From: Chloroflexota bacterium | Lineage (GTDB): Bacteria; Chloroflexota; Anaerolineae; Anaerolineales; Anaerolineaceae | NCBI GenBank assembly: GCA_023434145.1 | Contig: JAEYTI010000107.1 | Coordinates: 1 to 17,927, forward strand | Length of the DNA: 17,927 nt | Direction: 5' to 3' | Shown here: positions 7,055 through 12,584 of the stretch, piece by piece | Layout of the letters: every line of letters begins with the position of its first letter | How positions within the stretch are numbered: position 1 is the first letter of the stretch | Translations under genes and position numbers: made by a program | Notes under the pieces: generated by a model | The model's database searches: none | The model's input: only the letters and a program-made list of their open reading frames with translations | Told to the model about the DNA's origin: nothing

Positions 7055-9039
7055 ACGGCCAATTTTTCCCATTCTGACATGAGCGTCTCCAGTTTTGCCT
7101 GGGCTTGCGCTACCTGCCAGCTAATCTTTTGGATTTTGTCGTTTGCACCGATCTTGCCAGCCTTCTCCAACTCGCGCGAGAGCGTTTGGATGGCGGTTTC
7201 CTGTTCGTGGATGCGTTGTTCCAGTTGATCCAGCTCCAGCTCTCGGCGCTTGGTCTGCTTGCTGTTGTCGCGGGCCATGGGGCGAACAGGCATCAGCACC
7301 TGGCGGGCAGCGGCGGAAGAAGCGGTGCTCGCGCGGCGCAGGATGAACTCGCGGTAGCTGCCGTTGAACACAACCAGCCGGTTCTCGTGTAGATCCCAGA
7401 TCTGCGTTGCCAGCCGGTCGATCAGGAAGCGGTCGTGCGACACGAGCAGGATGGTGCCAGCGTAGTTCTCCAGCACTTCTTGCAGCGCCTCGCGAGCGGG
7501 AATATCGAGGTGGTTGGTCGGCTCGTCCAGCAGCAGGAAGTTTGCCCCATCCAGCGAGAGGATCGCTAGCGCCAGCCGCGCGCGCTCGCCGCCGCTTAGG
7601 GCATCGAGCGGCTTGAACACATCGTCGCCGCGGAACAGGTAGGGCGCCAGGTAACTACGGGCATCGCCCGGCAGCATGGGTTTGTGTTTGGTCAGCTCGT
7701 CGATCACGGTATGCGTGCCTTTTAGCGCGTCGTGCGCCTGGGCAAAGTAGCCAATCTTCAGGCTGGCGCCTAGCTGCACCTTGCCCGTTAAAGGCTCGAC
7801 TTGCTGGAGCAGCACCTTGAGGAAGGTGGTCTTACCGCTGCCATTCGGACCGATGAGCGCCGCGCATTCGCCGCGCCGCAGTTCCAGGTTGTGAATGGTA
7901 AACAGCGGGTGGCGCGGATAGCCGATGGTGGTCTCGTTGGCGCGCAGGATAATTGTGCCGCTGGTGTGCGTCTCAGCCAGCCGCGGTCGGATGGCAATCG
8001 GGCGCGGGTGATCGGGCTGCAGGGCATTGACTTTGCGGATCGCTTCGATCACGTCAAAGGGGCGGGCTGTGCTGAGGCCTGTTTCGGACCACTTCATCGT
8101 GCGCAGCGCCATCACACCGTATTCCTCGATTACCTTGAGGTCGCCGGTGAGCCTTCGCAGCCGCCCCAGCGCCTGGGCATGGGTGCTTGCGCGGACCCAG
8201 TTGCGCTGGATATAGTCCACTTCTTTCAGCAGGCGCTCTTTTTCTTCTTCGAATACGCGCTCGTAGTACTCCCAGCGCTCCTGGCGCTGGAGCAGGTAGT
8301 TGGAATAGCCGCCCGAGTAGACTTCGATGCCGGTTGGGCCCATCTCCCAGATGGTATTGACGGTGTTGTCGAGGAAGTAGCGGTCGTGGCTGACGATGAG
8401 CACCGCGCCTTCCCATTCCTTGAGGATGTGTTCCAGCCATTCCACCGCTTCGATGTCGAGGTGGTTGGTGGGCTCATCCAGCATCAGCAGGTCGGGCTTT
8501 TCTAGCAGCAGGCGTGCCAGCAGCGCGCGGGTTTTCTGCCCGCCGCTGAGATGCCGCAGAGGCATGTGCCAGTGCTTTTTGCCAAGGCCCAGGCCCTGCA
8601 AAGTCTGCTGAATGCGAATGTCGTATTCGTAGCCGCCGTCTTTTTCAAAAGCTTCTTGCAGGTTGCCGTATTTTTCGAGCAGCGCCTCGTCGTATTCACC
8701 GGAGGCCATCTGCATTTCCATCTCTTGCAGTTTGGCCTGGCGATCTTGCATATCGGCGAAGACGGTGATCATCTCGCCGTAGACGGTGTTATCACGGTCG
8801 GCAAAGGCATCTACGGCCTCCTGTCGCAAATAACCGAGGCGGCGGCCCTTGGCGATGTGAACCTGCCCGGTAGTAGGTATATTGATTCCGGCCAAAATCA
8901 GCAGCAGCGATGTTTTACCAATGCCATTTGGCCCAATAAAACCAATTTTGCTATCGTTGGCGACGGTGACGGAGATATTTTTGAAAAGGTCAAAGGCTCC
9001 GAACGATAAACCGACGTTTTCAGCGGTGAGAATAGACAT
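7051..9039 (-). CDS. ABC-F family ATPase (ribosome-protection or translation factor type)
   Basis: A 662-aa soluble protein with two ATPase domains and no membrane segment, the ABC-F layout. The first domain has Walker A GPNGIGKT at 36-43, LSGGQKTRALLARLLL and LLMLDEPTNHLD. A charged inter-domain linker contains FEEEKERLLKEVDYIQRNW, the region that reaches towards the ribosomal P-site tRNA in this family. The second domain has GPNGSGKTT, LSGGERARLALA and LLLDEPTNHLD. The C-terminal ~70 residues are a charged coiled coil (RRELELDQLEQR onward). The start at 9039 follows GGAGGG with a 4-base gap; an extension to 9108 would run through a hairpin. The structured leader upstream and the exporter genes downstream support an antibiotic-resistance role. 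A housekeeping Uup/YdiF-like role remains possible. Confidence 0.92.
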   Translation of the reverse strand: MSILTAENVGLSFGAFDLFKNISVTVANDSKIGFIGPNGIGKTSLLLILAGINIPTTGQVHIAKGRRLGYLRQEAVDAFADRDNTVYGEMITVFADMQDRQAKLQEMEMQMASGEYDEALLEKYGNLQEAFEKDGGYEYDIRIQQTLQGLGLGKKHWHMPLRHLSGGQKTRALLARLLLEKPDLLMLDEPTNHLDIEAVEWLEHILKEWEGAVLIVSHDRYFLDNTVNTIWEMGPTGIEVYSGGYSNYLLQRQERWEYYERVFEEEKERLLKEVDYIQRNWVRASTHAQALGRLRRLTGDLKVIEEYGVMALRTMKWSETGLSTARPFDVIEAIRKVNALQPDHPRPIAIRPRLAETHTSGTIILRANETTIGYPRHPLFTIHNLELRRGECAALIGPNGSGKTTFLKVLLQQVEPLTGKVQLGASLKIGYFAQAHDALKGTHTVIDELTKHKPMLPGDARSYLAPYLFRGDDVFKPLDALSGGERARLALAILSLDGANFLLLDEPTNHLDIPAREALQEVLENYAGTILLVSHDRFLIDRLATQIWDLHENRLVVFNGSYREFILRRASTASSAAARQVLMPVRPMARDNSKQTKRRELELDQLEQRIHEQETAIQTLSRELEKAGKIGANDKIQKISWQVAQAQAKLETLMSEWEKLAV

Positions 9040-9058
9040 CTTGCCCTCCAGTGTTTCC

Positions 9059-9083
9059 GTGTGATCGCTTTTTGCGATCACAC
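9059..9083 (-). promoter_or_regulatory. Hairpin just upstream of the ABC-F ribosome-binding site
   Basis: GTGTGATCGC at 9059-9068 is the exact reverse complement of 9074-9083, around TTTTT (AAAAA in the minus-strand RNA). It ends about 10 bases before the GGAGGG Shine-Dalgarno. No U-tract follows it, so it is not a terminator. It may protect the mRNA 5' region or space the ribosome-binding site from the upstream terminators. Confidence 0.7.
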
Positions 9084-9090
9084 AGGTCGA

Positions 9091-9130
9091 TAAAAATAAA
9101 CCGGCCACGGTTCACGCCCCTGGCCAGTTT
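9091..9130 (-). terminator. Second leader terminator (T2) of the ABC-F operon
   Basis: In the minus-strand RNA, bases 9130-9121 (AAACUGGCCA) pair with 9107-9098 (UGGCCGGUUU). This gives a 10-bp stem with one U-G wobble and a 13-nt loop, followed by AUUUUUA at 9097-9091. This fits an intrinsic terminator inside the leader. Its 3' arm contains the same CCGUGGCCG (9109-9101 region) found in the 3' arm of T1, so the T1 5' arm could also pair with it. Confidence 0.65.
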
Positions 9131-9163
9131 TTGAAGGAGGGCAGCGGTTTATGCGCTGCGCTG

Positions 9164-9199
9164 CAAACAAAACGGCCACGGGCGGGTGCGCCGTGGCCG
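9164..9199 (-). terminator. First leader terminator (T1, attenuator) of the ABC-F operon
   Basis: In the minus-strand RNA, CGGCCACGG (9199-9191) pairs with CCGUGGCCG (9181-9173) around a 9-nt loop, followed immediately by UUUUGUUU (9172-9165). It lies 26 bases after the stop of a 29-codon leader ORF and 125 bases before the ABC-F start. The stem-loop contains CACCCGCCC (9188-9180), which is perfectly complementary to GGGCGGGUG inside the leader ORF (9269-9261). An antiterminator can therefore exclude T1. Confidence 0.75.
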
Positions 9200-9225
9200 A
9201 GAAAAAGCTTCGTGTAGCAAATCCG

Positions 9226-9315
9226 TCAGCAGGCGCACTCCGACAAGGCGAATCCAACACCACCCGCCCCCGCGGTGATGATGTGGAAATAGTTGCTGCT
9301 AACACGATGAAACAT
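9226..9315 (-). CDS. 29-codon leader peptide (putative) controlling the ABC-F operon
   Basis: ATG at 9315, TGA at 9228-9226. The peptide begins MFHRVSSNYFHIITAG and ends ALSECAC. GAGGA lies 11 bases upstream, a little far but usable. The ORF starts about 35 bases after the inferred transcription start and stops 26 bases before terminator T1, the usual place for a stalling peptide in ribosome-mediated attenuation. Its own mRNA can fold: CAUCACC (9280-9274, codons 12-14) pairs with GGUGGUG (9264-9258), which would occupy the segment needed for the antiterminator. I do not recognise the peptide as a known leader family. An overlapping 82-codon TTG-initiated frame exists but is less likely. Confidence 0.55.
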   Translation of the reverse strand: MFHRVSSNYFHIITAGAGGVGFALSECAC

Positions 9316-9358
9316 GCGTATAACAATCCTCAAAATTAGAATTCAATTAACTTTGCAT

Positions 9359-9387
9359 AGTTTAGCAAGAAAGGAAATGGCTGTCAA
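9359..9387 (-). promoter_or_regulatory. Promoter of the ABC-F/exporter operon
   Basis: On the minus strand, TTGACA (9387-9382, a perfect -35) is followed after exactly 17 bases by TAAACT (9364-9359, 4 of 6 matches to the -10 consensus). Transcription would start near 9351, giving a leader of about 310 nt before the ABC-F ATG at 9039. Confidence 0.7.
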
Positions 9388-9438
9388 TCCCTTCTTTAAA
9401 AACTCCCCAAAAGTATAGGCGATGCGATACCGGTAGAT

Positions 9439-9499
9439 GGGTGTATTTCCGTTTGGTGGTGGCAGCCTGGTGATGCCCGCATCAAACGGAAATACACCC
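9439..9499. repeat. 17-bp inverted repeat between divergent promoters
   Basis: Bases 9439-9455 are the exact reverse complement of 9483-9499. Three further pairs (one G-T) extend the stem, and a small GGCA/TGCC stem lies inside the loop. The element sits between the minus-strand promoter of the ABC-F operon (-35 at 9382-9387) and the plus-strand promoter of the SARP gene (-35 at 9515). It lies outside both predicted transcripts, so a DNA-level role (operator or insulator) is more likely than an RNA one. Confidence 0.75.
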
Positions 9500-9514
9500 C
9501 AGTTCTGTTGCTTG

Positions 9515-9543
9515 TTGACTCGGACATGAAATATGCGTAAAAT
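9515..9543 (+). promoter_or_regulatory. Promoter of the SARP/BTAD regulator gene
   Basis: TTGACT (9515-9520, 5 of 6) is separated by exactly 17 bases from TAAAAT (9538-9543, 5 of 6). Transcription would begin near 9550, leaving a 5' UTR of about 200 nt before the ATG at 9751. That UTR holds no ORF I can defend. Confidence 0.75.
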
Positions 9544-9750
9544 CGAATCGGTTTATAGACACATTTTGTCGTATTTATTGGTTTTTCCCTTTCCGTCCTT
9601 ACAATTCCGGTCTGCCAGGCCGATCTTTTATGAGCAGCCAGCCATAGGATTGTCGCATGTGGCTTTTTTAATTTTTGCCCTGAGCCATTTCATGGCAATC
9701 AACACTGACGCTTACTGCATGAGGTGTTGTTGGACAATCAGGGAAGATCA

Positions 9751-11442
9751 ATGTTTTTAAAAAACGCAATATCTCTTCTTTTAGCAGATGTCTTTTTTCA
9801 TCCTGTCTGGCTTCATTTCCCTGTAACAGACTCTGCGGAGGCAGCCAGGCTAACCAGCATTTTCGAGCGCGAAGTAAAGCGGCTGTCGAGAAGAGGATTG
9901 TGGCTCGATTCCTGTCGGGCGGCGATGATCTGCGCCAGCCTGCAAAATTTTCGCGGCAGCCCGCAATCAGCTTTAGAAACGCTGCGCGTTGCGCAAAATA
10001 CGGCGCAGCGCCACAGCTTGATGCAAGTGGAACTGTGGACGAACTGGGGCGCAAGCGCGATCTGCGCTCAAGAGGGGGGATATTCGCAGTCCGCAGACTA
10101 CTTGCGCCGCCTTGAGCAGGATCTCTACCAGGCCAGTCAATGGGTGCTGGCAAATCTTATTGGCCTGGTGCGGCAGGTGATGCTGGACAGATATGAAGAT
10201 GGGGAGCAGGGCAGCCAACAGCCGCTGACGTATGGGCAGGATGAGGTTGGTTTTCTGATCGAGCAGATGCAGCACTGGGGGAGTCCGTTTTTGGGGGGCG
10301 ACGAGGAAACAGCATCTTTGTGGTATGCCGCAATTGACGTGGGACAACATAATGGCAGCGCAGCAGAGGCGCGAGGGATCCGCGAGCTGTGGCAAAAGGT
10401 ACGGCGCTTCATTCGCGGCGAACTACGCATCCGGCTTGTGGAGGCCAGGGCAATCATCCGCCCGGTTGTGGAAAAACCCGCGCCCTGCGATGATAACAAT
10501 CATTTGCCGGCTTCAGACACCCCGCTCTTGCCCTCCTCCTTACCAGGAAGTGACTCTGCGCGCCCACAGACAGACCTCGTTGAGGTTCCGTCTCCAGCCC
10601 CGCTGCCAGGGCCATTTATGATACCGATAACTGGGCTGATCTCCGCCGAGGGGCTGCCTTCTCCCCCATCGCATGTGAATGAGCACAAGCCCTCCCTTGC
10701 TGTGTACTGCATGGGCACGTTCAAAGTCTTTTTGAACAATCAGATCATCCATGGTTGGAACGGTCAAAAAGGCACTGCTATCCTCAAGTACTTGGTGGCG
10801 AACCGCGATCGTCCGGTGGCAAAAGATATCCTGATGGATCTGTTCTGGCCGGATTCTGAGGCTGAGGTTGCCCGGCGCAACCTGCACCAGGCAATCTATG
10901 GCCTGCGGCAGACGATTCGGCGCGCGCTGCCAGATTTGCAGCTTATCTTATTTGAAAACGACTGCTACCGGATCAGTACGGATGTGGAACTGTGGATGGA
11001 TTTCGAGGAGTTCGAGCGTTTCGTGCTGGTGGGGCGAAGGAAAGCCGAGGCAGGGGCTGCGGGTGAGGCAGTAGAAGCGTTTGGCATGGCTGAGCTTTTA
11101 TACGCAGGCGATTTCATGGAAGAGGAACTGTACGAAAGCTGGCCTCAACCACAACGGCAGTATTTTCGCTCGCTTTACCTGGAAATCGCCGCGCAGATCA
11201 GCGCGTACTACATCCAAAAGCGGCAAACCACACCGGCAATGATCCTATGTCAGAAGGTGCTTGCGCGTGATCACTGCAACGAGCGCGCCTACCGCGACCT
11301 CATGCTGTGCCACATGATCCAGGGGCAGCGCCAGCTTTCCATCCGCGATTACCAGGTTTGCGTGCAGGTGCTAAAAGACGAATTAGGGCTGCCGCCCTCC
11401 GAGGAAATTCAGGCGCTGTACCGGCAGATCATCGCCGGGTGA
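9751..11442 (+). CDS. SARP/BTAD-family transcriptional regulator
   Basis: A 563-aa protein in three parts. Residues ~1-240 are helical with a TPR-like look (SALETLRVAQNTAQ and similar). About 240-310 is a Pro/Ser-rich linker. The remainder is a DNA-binding and activation unit: an OmpR-like winged helix starting SLAVYCMGTFKVFLNNQ, with ILKYLVANRDRPVAKDILMD and RRNLHQAIYGLRQTIRR, then a helical bacterial transcriptional activation domain ending YQVCVQVLKDELGLPPSEE. This matches SARP/AfsR-type regulators, with the wHTH-BTAD unit at the C-terminus instead of the N-terminus. The ATG at 9751 follows AGGGAAG at good spacing; an in-frame GTG at 9724 has no usable ribosome site. It precedes a promoter with SARP-type direct repeats (11702-11730), its probable target. 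Confidence 0.9.
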   Translation: MFLKNAISLLLADVFFHPVWLHFPVTDSAEAARLTSIFEREVKRLSRRGLWLDSCRAAMICASLQNFRGSPQSALETLRVAQNTAQRHSLMQVELWTNWGASAICAQEGGYSQSADYLRRLEQDLYQASQWVLANLIGLVRQVMLDRYEDGEQGSQQPLTYGQDEVGFLIEQMQHWGSPFLGGDEETASLWYAAIDVGQHNGSAAEARGIRELWQKVRRFIRGELRIRLVEARAIIRPVVEKPAPCDDNNHLPASDTPLLPSSLPGSDSARPQTDLVEVPSPAPLPGPFMIPITGLISAEGLPSPPSHVNEHKPSLAVYCMGTFKVFLNNQIIHGWNGQKGTAILKYLVANRDRPVAKDILMDLFWPDSEAEVARRNLHQAIYGLRQTIRRALPDLQLILFENDCYRISTDVELWMDFEEFERFVLVGRRKAEAGAAGEAVEAFGMAELLYAGDFMEEELYESWPQPQRQYFRSLYLEIAAQISAYYIQKRQTTPAMILCQKVLARDHCNERAYRDLMLCHMIQGQRQLSIRDYQVCVQVLKDELGLPPSEEIQALYRQIIAG

Positions 11443-11483
11443 TGGCTGATTGTGTTTCGCATGTTTCCCTTCGGGAGCCAATA

Positions 11484-11538
11484 AAGATGTAGTGCGCGTT
11501 TTGAAAATGCTTCGTTTTCAAAACGCGCACTACATCTT
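11484..11538 (+). terminator. 24-bp perfect hairpin after the SARP gene, possible terminator
   Basis: Bases 11484-11507 are the exact reverse complement of 11515-11538, with the 7-base loop TGCTTCG. It begins 41 bases after the SARP stop codon. The loop-proximal part is AT-rich (TTTTGAAAA), but no T-run follows the stem, so it is not a textbook intrinsic terminator. It could act as an RNase-resistant 3' end. Confidence 0.6.
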
Positions 11539-11599
11539 AAGGAAGGCGGGCGAAGCCTGCGATTCTGAGACAAGCCCTTGCGGCTGAACAGTTACACTT

Positions 11600-11677
11600 A
11601 GAATCTATCTGAAAAATATTGCTTGTGTTTGGGTGGCTACGCACCCAAACACAAGCAATATTTTTCAGATAGATTCT
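11600..11677. repeat. 36-bp perfect inverted repeat (6-nt loop)
   Basis: Bases 11600-11635 are the exact reverse complement of 11642-11677, with the loop GCTACG. This is the longest palindrome in the window. It lies 24 bases upstream of the first SARP-type heptamer. No T-run follows on plus. It may insulate the protease promoter from read-through out of the SARP gene. Confidence 0.85.
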
Positions 11678-11701
11678 TACTCAATTATTTTCCTCCGATA
11701 A

Positions 11702-11744
11702 ATTGAGCGTGGATTGAGCATTGATTGATTGTCACTTCTAAAAT
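11702..11744 (+). promoter_or_regulatory. SARP-type promoter: three heptamer repeats and -10 box
   Basis: ATTGAGC at 11702-11708, ATTGAGC at 11713-11719 and ATTGATT at 11724-11730 are direct repeats at an exact 11-bp period. After 8 bases (11731-11738) comes TAAAAT at 11739-11744 (5 of 6 to the -10 consensus). There is no normal -35; the last repeat occupies that position. SARP activators are known to bind heptameric direct repeats with 11-bp periodicity overlapping the -35 region, about 8 bp from the -10. The gene just upstream encodes a SARP, so autonomous control of the downstream protease operon is the natural inference. Confidence 0.7.
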
Positions 11745-11748
11745 AGCG

Positions 11749-11762
11749 TATGGAATTCCATA
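11749..11762. promoter_or_regulatory. 14-bp palindrome at the predicted transcription start
   Basis: TATGGAATTCCATA is a perfect palindrome beginning 4 bases after the -10 box at 11739-11744, so it covers the expected start site near 11751. It could be a repressor operator or a 5'-end mRNA hairpin. Confidence 0.4.
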
Positions 11763-11832
11763 TGTTTGGCACGGTGCTGATTTGCTCGTAAGGACAACCA
11801 ATCAAACGATCGGATAAGGAAACGGAGGATAT

Positions 11833-12513
11833 ATGATCCGAGAAAAGCACGCTGCGGAGACCACTACCAAAACGTTTACAACAGCAGCCCCTGAAACCGC
11901 GACGAAGATTGAGCAGGACATCGCGCGGGTAAAGGCGATGGTAGAAGCGAAGGTGAAGGCGGCTTATGATGAAGCGCTCGAAATGCCGCGCCCAGAAACG
12001 GCCGATCCTTTCCTGTGGTGGGATCTGTATGCCTACGGCCCAATCCAGATTACGGCCCCCAACGGCCCGATGGATCCAAGCCAGGTGATCAAGGTGGGTG
12101 AAGACGCCTACATTGCCACCGTCCTGGTCCTTAATCCCCTGCCCATTCTGCCGCCTGCTCCTGGTATAAGCCCGCTGGAGTTGCTCTCCAACTTCTCGCT
12201 GCCCTTTGAAGTGCAGTACCAGACCGGCAATCTGACCTCCTGGACGCCCGGAACGCCGAGCACGGTCCAGGGCGGTAATCTCACCCCGCACGTGGGGGTC
12301 TATGTGGATGTTGTGCATTTTATTGCCACCACCCCCGGGCTTATGGAGATGAACATTAGCGCGCGCATCCTGGGCAACCCACCCGCGGTGAACGCGCCGC
12401 ACTTCGCCGGCTTTGCCCGCTACGTCTTCGACTTTGACCCCGAGGCGCTCTGGCTCTCGCCGACTCCCGGCTTCCAGTTCGACTTGCCGGTCAAGTACCT
12501 GGTCTATCCGTAA
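11833..12513 (+). CDS. Unknown 226-aa protein, first gene of the protease module
   Basis: I do not recognise a family. GGAGG lies 4 bases before the ATG, a strong start. The first ~50 residues are hydrophilic and Thr/Ala/Lys-rich, with a helical stretch (IEQDIARVKAMVEAKVKAAY) that could be a coiled coil. From about residue 55 (PFLWWDLYAYGPIQI) the sequence looks beta-rich, with many Pro, Gly and Tyr and alternating hydrophobics, ending FQFDLPVKYLVYP. No signal peptide, cysteine or transmembrane segment is apparent, so it is probably cytoplasmic. It is the promoter-proximal gene downstream of the SARP-type promoter and lies 71 bases before the trypsin-like protease gene. An adaptor or substrate of that protease is a possibility, not a demonstrated role. 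Confidence 0.85.
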   Translation: MIREKHAAETTTKTFTTAAPETATKIEQDIARVKAMVEAKVKAAYDEALEMPRPETADPFLWWDLYAYGPIQITAPNGPMDPSQVIKVGEDAYIATVLVLNPLPILPPAPGISPLELLSNFSLPFEVQYQTGNLTSWTPGTPSTVQGGNLTPHVGVYVDVVHFIATTPGLMEMNISARILGNPPAVNAPHFAGFARYVFDFDPEALWLSPTPGFQFDLPVKYLVYP

Positions 12514-12533
12514 ACCGGCAGGATGATACCGAA

Positions 12534-12563
12534 GGCCGGTTCGGCCCATCCGCCGGACCGGCC
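12534..12563 (+). promoter_or_regulatory. GC-rich 12-bp hairpin between unknown gene and protease gene
   Basis: GGCCGGTTCGGC (12534-12545) pairs with GCCGGACCGGCC (12552-12563), 12 bp with one G-U wobble in RNA and a 6-nt loop. No U-tract follows. It is placed to lower or stabilise expression of the protease relative to the first gene. The protease Shine-Dalgarno (AGGAGG) follows about 10 bases later. Confidence 0.65.
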
Positions 12564-12584
12564 CTCTATCGTTGAGGAGGATGT

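Larger units (their letters stand above)
11443..11832. other. 390-bp regulatory gap between SARP gene and protease operon
   Basis: No gene is seen here. The gap holds two long perfect inverted repeats (11484-11538 and 11600-11677), three direct heptamer repeats with a -10 box (11702-11744) and a 14-bp palindrome (11749-11762). It ends with GGAGG, 4 bases before the next ATG at 11833. Confidence 0.7.

Noticed and set aside
9040..9108. N-terminal extension of the ABC-F protein (start at 9108)
   Set aside because: It would be translated through a 10-bp hairpin and the GGAGGG site. The family N-terminus starts at MSILTAENV (9039), which has an ideal Shine-Dalgarno.
9078..9326. 82-codon TTG-started frame in the ABC-F leader
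   Set aside because: GAGGA directly abuts the TTG, the composition is not protein-like, and it runs through both terminators. The 29-codon ATG frame fits better.
9724..9750. GTG start for the SARP gene
   Set aside because: The only purine-rich stretch touches the GTG. The ATG at 9751 has AGGGAAG at good spacing.
3198..11677. CRISPR array or MITE explanation for the long hairpins
   Set aside because: The elements share no sequence with each other, are not evenly spaced and show no target-site duplications that I can see.
11677..12549. 290-aa ORF on the minus strand
   Set aside because: It is antisense to the 11833 gene and runs through the promoter region. It has no ribosome site and no coding pattern.
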